DNA of 64,000 nt from assembly GCF_022458865.1 (NCBI RefSeq), contig NZ_JAJNMU010000006.1, positions 1-64,000 on the forward strand, written 5' to 3'. The notes below the pieces were generated by a model. That model was not told the origin of the DNA. It ran no database searches and saw only the letters and a program-made list of their open reading frames with translations. Within the stretch, counting starts at the first letter, position 1; each line of letters starts with the position of its first letter. The translations under genes and the position numbers were made by a program. Positions 37,981-46,593 of the stretch are shown piece after piece. Origin of the DNA: Paenibacillus periandrae (GTDB lineage Bacteria; Bacillota; Bacilli; Paenibacillales; NBRC-103111).

Positions 37981-38919
37981 TCACACTCGGTTAACCATAT
38001 GGACAGCAATGGAGCGGATGGCGTCCACATGTATCCCGTAATGGTTGAACACCTCAGCTGTATTGCCCGTGATGGCCGGTTCGTCCGGTATGCCAATAAT
38101 TTTCATCGGAACTGCGTAGTTCTGCACGACGACCTCGGCAACGGCTGCGCCTAATCCTCCGAATACACTGTGCTCCTCAACCGTAATGATACGACCTGTT
38201 TCCTGAGCGGCCTTGATAATTACTTCCGTATCCAGCGGTTTGATCGTATGCATGTTGATGACCCGGCAGCTAATGCCCTGCTGGGCGAGTGCATCCGATG
38301 TATCCAGTGCAACACGTACGGTTTCTCCGGCCGCAATAAGGGTGATATCCGTACCTTCACGAAGCGTAACGGCCTTGCCAATTTCAAAAGGATAATCGTC
38401 AGACTCGTAGCAATCCTGAACAGGATTTCGTCCGATTCTTACATAAACCCCTCCCTTATGGGCGGCAAGTGCTTCGGTCATTTTCTTCGTTTCGTGACGG
38501 TCAGCAGGCAGGATGATCGTTAGGCCGGGAATGGCGCGTGTCACCGCGATGTCCTGAAGGGAATGATGAGACATGCCCAGTGCTCCATAGCTAACCCCGC
38601 CACTGATACCAATAAGCTTAACGTCCGTACCCGAGTATGCGACATCAACCTTTACCTGCTCTATGGCACGCATGCTGAGAAAGCAGGCCGGGGAGGTGAC
38701 CCATGGCTTCTTGCCGCTGGCAGCCAAACCCGCAGCGATTCCGACAATATTTTGCTCGGCGATTCCGGTTTCAACGAATTGATCTGGCAGCTCCTTGACA
38801 AAAGGCGCCATCGACGCCGAGCCTCTTGAATCGCTGGCGAGCAGCACGATATCCCGATCCTGTCTGGCCCGATCCAATAAGGTTTCACATATCACTTGTC
38901 GATTAGCGATTTTATTCAT
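37981..38919 (-). CDS. transketolase, C-terminal subunit (pyrimidine-binding and C domains)
   Basis: This 312-residue half-transketolase has the pyrimidine domain with the catalytic Glu (FVETGIAEQNIVGIA) and a C-terminal domain (LREGTDITLIAAGETV, VEEHSVFGGLGAAVAE). It needs the N-subunit at 38912 to form a complete thiamine-diphosphate enzyme; the two genes overlap by 8 bases, implying translational coupling and equal amounts. Two-subunit transketolases in sugar operons include the apulose-4-phosphate transketolase AptA/AptB. The presence of isomerase and kinase genes fits that use. Confidence 0.88.
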   Translation of the reverse strand: MNKIANRQVICETLLDRARQDRDIVLLASDSRGSASMAPFVKELPDQFVETGIAEQNIVGIAAGLAASGKKPWVTSPACFLSMRAIEQVKVDVAYSGTDVKLIGISGGVSYGALGMSHHSLQDIAVTRAIPGLTIILPADRHETKKMTEALAAHKGGVYVRIGRNPVQDCYESDDYPFEIGKAVTLREGTDITLIAAGETVRVALDTSDALAQQGISCRVINMHTIKPLDTEVIIKAAQETGRIITVEEHSVFGGLGAAVAEVVVQNYAVPMKIIGIPDEPAITGNTAEVFNHYGIHVDAIRSIAVHMVNRV

Positions 38920-39775
38920 GTCCGATCACCTTCAATTCTTCAGTTAATTCAGCCAAAGCGAGCTCCAGCTCGGAATCAGTTGGCACATGATGATGCCAAT
39001 GCGGTACATTTTCGGCGAAGGACACCCCTTTGCCCTTGATCGTATTTGCCATAATGAGCGTTGGTTTGCCTGCTACACACGGTCCTTGATGAAGAACCTC
39101 ACACAGCTCCGCGATGTCGTTGCCGTTAACCTGAATAACATCCCAGCCGAAGCTGCTCCATTTCTCATCCAACGGCTCAAGCCCCATGACATCCTCCGTA
39201 CTGCCGCTGATTTGCAGCTTATTGCGGTCGATAAAGCCGACCAGATTATCCAGCTTGTAGTGAGCCGCAGCCATCGCCGCTTCCCAAACCGAGCCTTCGG
39301 CCTGCTCCCCGTCCCCCATCAAAGTAAAGACACGATAAGCTTTGCCGTCCATCTTGGCTGCCTTGGCCATACCAACCGATATCGATAAGCCATGCCCAAG
39401 CGCACCTGTATTCATCTCGACACCAGGTACTTTATTATTCGGATGCCCGATTAACCGCGAGCCAAAACGGCTAAAGGTTTTCAGCTCCTCCTTGGGAAAA
39501 AAGCCCTTGTCCGCGAGTATGCAATACAATGATTCGACTGCATGACCTTTACTTGCTATAAAACGATCACGATCCTCCCATTGAGGTCGAGCCGCATCCA
39601 CATTCATCACATGGTAATACAGCGCGGTCAAAATGTCCGTGTTGCACAAGGATGACCCTGTATGACCTGTCTTCGCGTCGTATACCATTTGCAGCAGATC
39701 CATGCGAATTTGAACCGCTTTGCGCTTTAAATCATTGATGCTCATCTTGCTTGCCCTCGTATGGTTTGCACTCAT
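38912..39775 (-). CDS. transketolase, N-terminal subunit (PP-binding domain)
   Basis: This 287-residue subunit carries the thiamine diphosphate/magnesium motif GDGEQAEGSVWEAAMAAAHY followed by NKLQ, plus RFIASKGHAVESLY and GALGHGLSISVGMAK. It forms the enzyme with the C-subunit encoded next. The start has AAGGAG 11 bases upstream. A palindromic repeat (39801-39974) lies between its leader and the isomerase gene upstream. Confidence 0.88.
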   Translation of the reverse strand: MSANHTRASKMSINDLKRKAVQIRMDLLQMVYDAKTGHTGSSLCNTDILTALYYHVMNVDAARPQWEDRDRFIASKGHAVESLYCILADKGFFPKEELKTFSRFGSRLIGHPNNKVPGVEMNTGALGHGLSISVGMAKAAKMDGKAYRVFTLMGDGEQAEGSVWEAAMAAAHYKLDNLVGFIDRNKLQISGSTEDVMGLEPLDEKWSSFGWDVIQVNGNDIAELCEVLHQGPCVAGKPTLIMANTIKGKGVSFAENVPHWHHHVPTDSELELALAELTEELKVIGHE

Positions 39776-39800
39776 TTTCTCTACACTCCTTTTTATATAC

Positions 39801-39974
39801 GGGAATCCGGTGAATAACTAGCGGAGCGGCCAAATGATCCTGGAGAAGCGTCAGCGCTCGCCTTTGTTTCCGTACTTTTACCGCTAAATATTCTATATAA
39901 TCAAAAAATACGGAAACAACAGCGATCGTAAGGATATTTGGCCGTGCAGCGATATCTATTCACCGGATTTCCCC
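39801..39974. repeat. palindromic repeat, long copy with inner hairpin
   Basis: Outer arms GGGAATCCGGTGAATAA and TATTCACCGGATTTCCC, then GCGGAGCGGCCAAAT and ATTTGGCCGTGCAGC, repeat the design of 16417-16524. An extra central part contains TTTGTTTCCGTA/TACGGAAACAA arms around an AT-rich loop. The element begins two bases after the isomerase stop codon and ends before the transketolase leader. Confidence 0.88.
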
Positions 39975-39975
39975 G

Positions 39976-41412
39976 TCACTTCCACTCGTTCCCACGCAGC
40001 CAGGACTGAATTTCACTAACCGTCGGATCAACCGGATCTGCAATCAAACCCGGAATATACGTACAGGCCTCGAATAAAACAGGAATCACGTCCTGATGAA
40101 TACCGACAGCATGATGCACATACGGTCCTTTAACCAGCTTTTCTTCCCAAAGCGGCCAATCATTCACTTCCACCCAAACGTAGGAGCCCCGAGTGTAAGG
40201 CCCTTCAATCCCTTTGGCTTTGCCGAGAAAAATCGAATATTCACCATGGTCCCCGTCAAACCGTGCCAGCGTCATGGCACCGCCTTTTATTTCCCCTTCA
40301 TGCGTACCCGGAGAATGATCATCAAACAAAAAATGCTTACGCAGCTTCGGCTTCTCCTCCACACTCAACGAGACCGGGAAGTTCCCGCAGTGGAACAGCA
40401 GCTCGCCATTCGGATTTTCGGGATGTCTGATCGTCAAATCAGCAAAAAACGTAGGCGCCGCATTCATCGAAGCCGCCTGCACCATAATGGAAGTAATCGC
40501 TCCATGAATATCCGTTTCACAAGTAACCGGAATTTGTTCATCTGTTAGAATCGCATTTGCCAAACAGGGCATGATTCCCATCGCATCCTGCAGCGACGAC
40601 CAGCATTGAATCGCAATTGCGGTGGAGTTCGACTGGATCGCATAGTTTTTCATGGCAACCTTTAATGCAGCAATTTTGCGGACGGCCTCTTCGCCAACCT
40701 CGGTATAGTCGAGCTTCTCTTTGATATATTGAATAGCTTCCAATAATTCAGGACTATCCTTGGCTGCTGCCTTTAAGGAGGCGCGTTTGATATCCTCCAG
40801 CGTGATCGGATAAATCTCGATCCCGAAGCGCTCCAGCAGCTCGCCCTCATTGCACATCATCGTCCAGAACGAAGTCGGTCTCGGTCCAATTTGCAAAATC
40901 CGCATACTGCGGAAATGCCTGACTACGTTCGCTGCAGCCACGAAATTACGAAAGCCCCGTTCAAATACCGGGTCGTCAACCCGACTGTTCGTAATATAAG
41001 TGAACGGCACATTGAAGCGTCGCAAAATTTTACCCGTAGCAAACAAGCCGCATTGCGTATCCCGCAGACGCATACCATCCTCAAGCGGCGCTTCATCACG
41101 CGGCCCCCAAAGCAGCACCGGTTTACCAATCGCTTTGGCTACACGACCGACCATATCCTCCGTTCCGAAATTACAGTGCGGGAAAAACACAGCATCTACT
41201 TCCTGATGTTGAAAATGCTTAATAATTTCTTCTGCATTATACAGGTCGTCGTACAGTAAGCCTTCCTTATTCAAGCCCTCCAAATCAACAATTTCGATTG
41301 GAAGTCCGAAGCTTTCCATCTTTTGACGAATCAAGACTTTATATTTAAAAGCATCCTCCGCGCTGAACACAAATCTTCTCGTCGGCGCATAACCCAGCTT
41401 GAATGTTCTCAT
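39976..41412 (-). CDS. L-fucose/L-arabinose isomerase-fold sugar isomerase
   Basis: This 478-residue protein matches the FucI/AraA superfamily: an N-terminal Rossmann part (VDAVFFPHCNFGTEDMVGRV, KPVLLWGPRDEAP), a middle domain (QIGPRPTSFWTMMCNEGELL with the metal Glu) and a C-terminal beta-barrel (IQCWSSLQDAMGIMPCLANA, HCGNFPVSL). It should interconvert an aldose and a ketose using manganese. In this operon an aldopentose such as D-apiose is the attractive substrate. The ATG is six bases after the stop of the hydrolase gene, with GGAG inside that gene's end, suggesting translational coupling. Confidence 0.83.
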   Translation of the reverse strand: MRTFKLGYAPTRRFVFSAEDAFKYKVLIRQKMESFGLPIEIVDLEGLNKEGLLYDDLYNAEEIIKHFQHQEVDAVFFPHCNFGTEDMVGRVAKAIGKPVLLWGPRDEAPLEDGMRLRDTQCGLFATGKILRRFNVPFTYITNSRVDDPVFERGFRNFVAAANVVRHFRSMRILQIGPRPTSFWTMMCNEGELLERFGIEIYPITLEDIKRASLKAAAKDSPELLEAIQYIKEKLDYTEVGEEAVRKIAALKVAMKNYAIQSNSTAIAIQCWSSLQDAMGIMPCLANAILTDEQIPVTCETDIHGAITSIMVQAASMNAAPTFFADLTIRHPENPNGELLFHCGNFPVSLSVEEKPKLRKHFLFDDHSPGTHEGEIKGGAMTLARFDGDHGEYSIFLGKAKGIEGPYTRGSYVWVEVNDWPLWEEKLVKGPYVHHAVGIHQDVIPVLFEACTYIPGLIADPVDPTVSEIQSWLRGNEWK

Positions 41413-41415
41413 GAA

Positions 41416-42912
41416 TTAGTTCTCCACCCTTTCTACCCGGTATGCCCGTAATGCAATGTATGGAGTTGCAGGCATGTTAACACGGGTCAAACCTGAGTAA
41501 ACGCCATTTAAAGCAGTTATAGTCATATTCCATGTATCAATGACCTCGATTTGAAAGCATGACTCTTCAGGCAGCGGAAGATCCCGATAGGCCGGTCGGT
41601 GAACACCAAAATATTGTAAATAATAGTCTCCCTCAATACCGAGCGTCGGAGCATCTCGGAAGGTCTCGATAGGCGTTATCCCCTCAGGAGAAGCATCAAA
41701 AATTTGCCTTAAGAAAGCAATTCGCTTCGGACTGTCCCCATAGAGCTGGCCCCCTTTGGACCACCATACGATTTCATCGGGATGCAAGAAGGTTTCCCCA
41801 TGTCCCACATACCCGCCACGCATAAATCCATCCCACATCCGCGCCGCCATATCTTCACCCGTAATATTGCCCCAACGCTGCGGCAGGTTCCCCTCATAGC
41901 AGCACTCGTCTACAACAATCGGCTTTCTGTAAAGCTTGCGCCAAGCCGTGGTCGGCGATAGCTCCCAATACTGCATACTGACATGTGTTACCCAAGGCTT
42001 CGTATGATCGTAAATCGTCAAATGGGTAGGATCATACATTTTCGTTCCGTTATGGATCGAACGCAGGTGCTGATAAGGATCACTTTCCTGTACGATACGG
42101 AAGAAGCGATCCCAGTCGTCCAGCTTTTTTTCTTTCATAAAATCAAATTCGTTGGCGAGTGACCACCAAATATTTCGAAATGCGCTCAATCGGGCGATCA
42201 CATAACGCAAGTAAAACTCGTCGGTTTCAGCATCCATCCGATCAAAGCCCCACTGTCCATTATCATAGGGATGAAAGAGAATTAAATCCGCTTCGATACC
42301 CAGCCTTTGCAGCTCCCCAATTCTTTGTTCCAGTTTATCGAAGTAAAGCGGATTAAAGCGGGTCCAATCAAATCCATCCGTCTTGGAGCCAACAAACGGA
42401 AAATGCTCCGGCTCGTTCGTATTGAAGCTGTAGCGCTTCGGGAACACGCACATGCGGATTTTATTGAATGGTGAATGACTCAAGCTTTGCAGCGTTTGCT
42501 CCTGCAAGGCTTCCTCTTGATGTGTCCACACATAGCAGGTCGTACCATAAGGCCGGTAGGTGGTTCCATCTGCATAGGCGAACCGGTCCATATCACGAAC
42601 ATGAACAGGGCCATGATTTCCGACTGAGGCTGCCGAACATACAAAACCTCCTGCTGATCCGTTCAACACCGCTATGTTGCTGCTGACCGAATACGTCCAT
42701 TCCCCTTCGGTATCCGGCATGAAGCGAATTTTGTACACACCATTTCCATCATAAAAGCCGTCCACATCGATGACCCGTTGTTGATGCTGAAACTGTGCTT
42801 GCAAGCGAACCTCCTTAAAGGGATTACCGTCACTCGGACCCTCCAAAGATAGCTCGATAAAGCTCCAGCATTCAATTTTAACGGTAGATGAAGCAAGCTG
42901 ACTCGATTTCAT
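41416..42912 (-). CDS. DUF5060/apiosidase-like glycoside hydrolase, intact copy
   Basis: This 498-residue protein has a DUF5060 sandwich (about 12-95), a TIM barrel (about 110-390) and a DUF5605-like C-domain. Probable catalytic residues are E254 (LANEFDF) and E336 or E340 (VVDECCYEG); HPYDNGQWGF is conserved. No signal peptide is present, so it hydrolyses imported oligosaccharides. It is the first enzyme gene after the transporter genes. The paralogue at 33434 is close, and the one at 34912 is degenerate at the active site. GGAG precedes ATG 42912. Confidence 0.82.
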   Translation of the reverse strand: MKSSQLASSTVKIECWSFIELSLEGPSDGNPFKEVRLQAQFQHQQRVIDVDGFYDGNGVYKIRFMPDTEGEWTYSVSSNIAVLNGSAGGFVCSAASVGNHGPVHVRDMDRFAYADGTTYRPYGTTCYVWTHQEEALQEQTLQSLSHSPFNKIRMCVFPKRYSFNTNEPEHFPFVGSKTDGFDWTRFNPLYFDKLEQRIGELQRLGIEADLILFHPYDNGQWGFDRMDAETDEFYLRYVIARLSAFRNIWWSLANEFDFMKEKKLDDWDRFFRIVQESDPYQHLRSIHNGTKMYDPTHLTIYDHTKPWVTHVSMQYWELSPTTAWRKLYRKPIVVDECCYEGNLPQRWGNITGEDMAARMWDGFMRGGYVGHGETFLHPDEIVWWSKGGQLYGDSPKRIAFLRQIFDASPEGITPIETFRDAPTLGIEGDYYLQYFGVHRPAYRDLPLPEESCFQIEVIDTWNMTITALNGVYSGLTRVNMPATPYIALRAYRVERVEN

Positions 42913-42966
42913 AACCCATCACTCCTATACGAATTAGTTTTTATCTCTATACCTCATGGTTCGAAT

Positions 42967-43809
42967 CTAGCCTTTAATTCCCGAGGTCGAGATCCCCTCA
43001 ACAAAATATTTCTGACTGCTGAAGAAAATAATCAAGCTTGGAATCAACGACAATACCGACATCGCAAACAACACGCCCCAGGCAGACTCCCCGGATGAAT
43101 CCAAAAACAACCGCAAACCAAGCGGAATTGTGTATAACTTGGCTGTATTGATGTAAAGCAATTGACTAAAGAAATCATCCCACGTCCAGATAAAGGTAAA
43201 AATCGCTGTTGTAATCAGTGCAGGTGCTGCCAGCGGCATAATAACCCGCCAGTAAATTTGTGTCCGTCCGCAGCCATCAATTGTTGCTGATTCATCAAGC
43301 TCCTTGGGAAGCCCACGAATAAATTGAACCATCAGAAAAATAAAAAATGCATCTGTAGCCAGCCATTTCGGCACGGTTAATGGATAGTACGTATCAATCC
43401 AGTTCAGCTCTTTGAACAAAATGTATTGAGGAATGATCGTCACATGATGCGGCAGCATAATCGTAACCAGCATGAGCGAGAACCATACCTTTTTCCAGGA
43501 AAAATCAAGCCTGCCGAACGAGTACGCCGCCATCGAACAGGATAAGAGGTTACCTGCCACGCATAAAGCCGAGATAATAAATGAATTCGTAAAAAAGGTT
43601 AAAAAGCTTACGCGCGCAATCCCTGCCCAGCCTTTGATGTAATTATCAAAAGTGATTTCCTTAGGCCACAAACTCATATCGGTAAAAATCAAATTTGCAG
43701 GCTTCAAGGAGCTGCTGATCAACCAAAGAATCGGATACAGCATAATCAGTCCCAGGATGAGGATAACAGCATGGAGCAGGTAACGGTTGATTCGGTTGGC
43801 AGCTGCCAT
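42967..43809 (-). CDS. sugar ABC transporter permease (CUT1, MalG type)
   Basis: This 280-residue permease has six membrane segments and EAA loop LDESATIDGCGRTQIYWRVI; the C-terminus ends VEGISTSGIKG. ATG 43809 (MAAANRINRY) has GGGGGG upstream and follows the stop of its partner gene by one base. With the permease at 43811 and the binding protein at 44842 it forms the importer of the LacI-controlled operon. Confidence 0.9.
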   Translation of the reverse strand: MAAANRINRYLLHAVILILGLIMLYPILWLISSSLKPANLIFTDMSLWPKEITFDNYIKGWAGIARVSFLTFFTNSFIISALCVAGNLLSCSMAAYSFGRLDFSWKKVWFSLMLVTIMLPHHVTIIPQYILFKELNWIDTYYPLTVPKWLATDAFFIFLMVQFIRGLPKELDESATIDGCGRTQIYWRVIMPLAAPALITTAIFTFIWTWDDFFSQLLYINTAKLYTIPLGLRLFLDSSGESAWGVLFAMSVLSLIPSLIIFFSSQKYFVEGISTSGIKG

Positions 43810-43810
43810 C

Positions 43811-44758
43811 TTATTTCCCCCCGTCCGCATAATGCACCCAATACTTGGATGAACCGAATAGTATAGCAGTTACAATGCCGATAATAACGAGCAGCACCCA
43901 CGCCATGGCGGAAGCATAGCCCATTTCGTAGAACGCAAAGCCCTTCATATACAAGTACAGCGTGTAAAACAACGTCGAGTCCATGGGACCTCCAAGCCCG
44001 CCGCTTATAATAAAGGATTGGGTAAAGGCTTGAAACGAACCAATCAATTGAATAACTAAATTAAAAAAGATAACCGGTGTGAGCAGCGGCAATGTGATGT
44101 GTAGAAACTGCTTGATTTTGCCTGCTCCATCGATCTGCGAAGCCTCGTAATAATCCTGCGGAATTTGCTTCAGTCCAGCCAGAAAAATAATCATCGAGGA
44201 CCCGAACTGCCAGACGGAAAGTGCGACAATGGAGTACAGTGCATAGGATGGATTGGATACCCAGTCCGGTGCATGGATATTAAATATTAGAAGAAATTGA
44301 TTGACGACACCGGAGCCACCGAATATTTTGCGCCACAATACCGCTATCGCCACACTGCCACCAAGCAAGGTGGGCAAATAGTACAGCGTACGGTAAAACC
44401 CGAGACCTCGCAGTCCCTTGTTCATTAGCGCAGCAACCATCAGAGCGAAGGCCAGCTTTAAGGGCACAGACAAAAACACATAAGTAAAGGTCACCTTCAA
44501 TGAAGTAAAAAATCTCGGATCAGCCGTGAACATCGTTTTGTAATTGTCAAACCCGATAAACTGCGGCGGGGAAATCACATCAAACTTCGTTAGTGAGTAA
44601 TAGAAGGAATTCACCATTGGACCAATAGTCAGCGCGAACAAGCCTATAAACCATGGCAATAAGAACATATAAGGCACATTGTTTTTCTTCCAGAGCTTCA
44701 CCCAATACCTGCTTATGGTGCTGGGAGCACTCTTATCTGCTGCTGTAGCCTGATTCAT
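43811..44758 (-). CDS. sugar ABC transporter permease (CUT1, MalF type)
   Basis: This 315-residue permease has six hydrophobic segments (first about 33-55, FLLPWFIGLFALTIGP) and EAA loop YEASQIDGAGKIKQFLHITL. It differs from the LplB type used by the other transporters here and belongs with UgpA/LacF-like proteins. GAGGTG precedes ATG. Confidence 0.9.
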   Translation of the reverse strand: MNQATAADKSAPSTISRYWVKLWKKNNVPYMFLLPWFIGLFALTIGPMVNSFYYSLTKFDVISPPQFIGFDNYKTMFTADPRFFTSLKVTFTYVFLSVPLKLAFALMVAALMNKGLRGLGFYRTLYYLPTLLGGSVAIAVLWRKIFGGSGVVNQFLLIFNIHAPDWVSNPSYALYSIVALSVWQFGSSMIIFLAGLKQIPQDYYEASQIDGAGKIKQFLHITLPLLTPVIFFNLVIQLIGSFQAFTQSFIISGGLGGPMDSTLFYTLYLYMKGFAFYEMGYASAMAWVLLVIIGIVTAILFGSSKYWVHYADGGK

Positions 44759-44841
44759 TGTTTCACCTCTTAAATGTAAGCTGTGTCAGAGACGAACCCG
44801 GATCATCCTCATCCGAGTCCGAATTCTCACATCAAGTTAGT

Positions 44842-46173
44842 TTACTTTTTCCCGATAGCTTTCTCCGCAGCTGCAAATACTTCTTGAGCCGCATTGTCGA
44901 TTGTTTCCTTGGCGAAACCTACCTTTTGGCTCATATTAATGAGTGTCGTTTCAAACTCTTTGCCATTTGGAATTTCTCTGTCCGGTACTCGTGAATTTTT
45001 GGAGGCGATGTCGATATAATCATAAACCTTTTTATCAACAGGTGTTGCGCTCGCTTTTAAAGCATCCCGAGCTTTTGAGGAGCCTGGTACGCCGCGCTCG
45101 CTGCCAAGAATCATCGTAGCTTCAGGATCGTTAACCATAAAGCTGATGAACATCGCCGCTTCCTTCGGATTTTTCGATTTGGCATTAATCGTCAGAAACT
45201 GGCTTGGCTGCAGCCACAAGCCTTGTGCTGATCCTCCTGTTGGCGGAAGAACAACATTGATTTCGTCCTTCATCAGCTTTTGATAAGCTGTTATTTGATT
45301 GGACCAGATCAAGTGCATCGCCGTTTTGCCTTCGACGAATGAAGAATTTTCCGGTGCTTCTGTATAAGCGGCTGTGACTTCGGCCGGAGGCGTGCTGCCT
45401 GCCTTCCGATAGTTATCCCATAACGTAAACCAGTTGGCGATATCTTCCTTGCCCAGACCAGCCTTTCCATCCTTATACAAGGTTTTATTCGTTTGTCTGG
45501 CAAAATAGTTCAGATATAATGGAAATCTTGATTCATCAACAGCTCCGTAATAGCCTTTGCCTAACGCTTTGGTCAAGTCTTGAGCATACTTACCGAACTC
45601 CTCCCACGTCCACTTGCCTGTTGGGGGCTGAAGTCCGGCTTTTTTAATCAGCTCCGTGTTATAAGCAATACCAAATGCATTAGATCCCAAAATAATGCCG
45701 TACTGCTTGCCATCCATCGCACCGGATTCAATATTCCCCTTGTCGAAGTTATCCACGTTGATCTCTTTACCCATATAAGGATTAATATCCAAAAGCGCCG
45801 AGCGGGACACATAATCCGGGTAGTTGTTACCGAGCTGGATCAGGTCTGGCGCATTACCACCTGCAACCTGAGTATTTAATTTGTCAAAATACCCGTCGCT
45901 GCCCATGTATTCGCCATTTATTTTGATATTCGGATTTTTCTTCTCAAATAAATCAATCACTTTTAAAGTAGCATCATGACGAGCTTGGGAGCCCCACCAC
46001 ATCATTCGCAGCTCAACATTTTTATTACTGGTAGGAGTTGGTGCAGTACCTGCTGCTGCTGGCTGTTTGGTCTCTACAGGTGCAGATCCACCTCCCCCTG
46101 GCGTACATGCAGCAACCATAGAAGCTATAGTGGCCAGCATAACGAGCAAGGATGTATTCTTTTTAACGTTCAT
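44842..46173 (-). CDS. sugar-binding lipoprotein (UgpB/MalE type)
   Basis: This 443-residue lipoprotein has lipobox MVAAC (C23), then a Gly/Ser/Pro-rich linker. The fold is a standard type-1 binding protein (RMMWWGSQARHDATLKVIDL, GGNAPDLIQLGNNYPDYVS), shorter than the LplA-like proteins elsewhere in the window. It is the first gene of the long minus-strand operon. The start is ATG 46173 with AAAGGAGG; 19 extra codons upstream are not supported. It should define the substrate of the whole cluster. Confidence 0.9.
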   Translation of the reverse strand: MNVKKNTSLLVMLATIASMVAACTPGGGGSAPVETKQPAAAGTAPTPTSNKNVELRMMWWGSQARHDATLKVIDLFEKKNPNIKINGEYMGSDGYFDKLNTQVAGGNAPDLIQLGNNYPDYVSRSALLDINPYMGKEINVDNFDKGNIESGAMDGKQYGIILGSNAFGIAYNTELIKKAGLQPPTGKWTWEEFGKYAQDLTKALGKGYYGAVDESRFPLYLNYFARQTNKTLYKDGKAGLGKEDIANWFTLWDNYRKAGSTPPAEVTAAYTEAPENSSFVEGKTAMHLIWSNQITAYQKLMKDEINVVLPPTGGSAQGLWLQPSQFLTINAKSKNPKEAAMFISFMVNDPEATMILGSERGVPGSSKARDALKASATPVDKKVYDYIDIASKNSRVPDREIPNGKEFETTLINMSQKVGFAKETIDNAAQEVFAAAEKAIGKK

Positions 46174-46238
46174 TGTATATCCTCCTTTAGTATCATTACT
46201 AAATTTGTTTAATCCCCATCCCACATTCACATTACATA

Positions 46239-46252
46239 TGAAAGCGTTATCT
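46239..46252 (-). promoter_or_regulatory. candidate catabolite-responsive element (CcpA site)
   Basis: TGAAAGCGTTATCT matches 13 of 14 positions of the Gram-positive cre consensus (TGWAANCGNTNWCA). It lies 66 bases upstream of the binding-protein start, where CcpA would repress the operon when glucose is present. Confidence 0.55.
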
Positions 46253-46514
46253 TTTTATTCAAATAAACCTCCTTTGTTTCTGAATTTTCACCAATTTGCG
46301 GATAATAATGATATAATCCAGCTTTATTCGATGAATTTTCCAGCTGATAATCTCACTCGAATCATAACATCGGCTATTAGATGAGTCAATATACAAAATA
46401 AACTTTTTTATCAAATTAACTAAACTTGTCTATGTAAATATTGTACTTGTTTATTTTTCCACCTCTCCATAACACAATGTGTACGAAGCGAATAGCATCC
46501 CTACAAAATTCAAA

Positions 46515-46531
46515 CTTGTTAAATAAACAAG
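46515..46531. promoter_or_regulatory. candidate LacI-type operator 1
   Basis: CTTGTTAAATAAACAAG has two perfect 6-bp arms around five bases. It lies 63 bases upstream of the LacI-family start in the divergent region. ACTTGT half-sites also occur near 46428 and 46446. Confidence 0.45.
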
Positions 46532-46538
46532 GTCGTAG

Positions 46539-46555
46539 TAAACTAAAATAGTTTA
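46539..46555. promoter_or_regulatory. candidate LacI-type operator 2
   Basis: TAAACTAAAATAGTTTA has two perfect 7-bp arms around three bases. It is 38 bases upstream of the regulator start and could mediate autoregulation. The remainder of 46174-46593 is AT-rich and holds the divergent promoters; no gene is seen. Confidence 0.45.
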
Positions 46556-46593
46556 GTAAATGCATCTGTGATTTAGAAGGAGTGTAGTACAGC

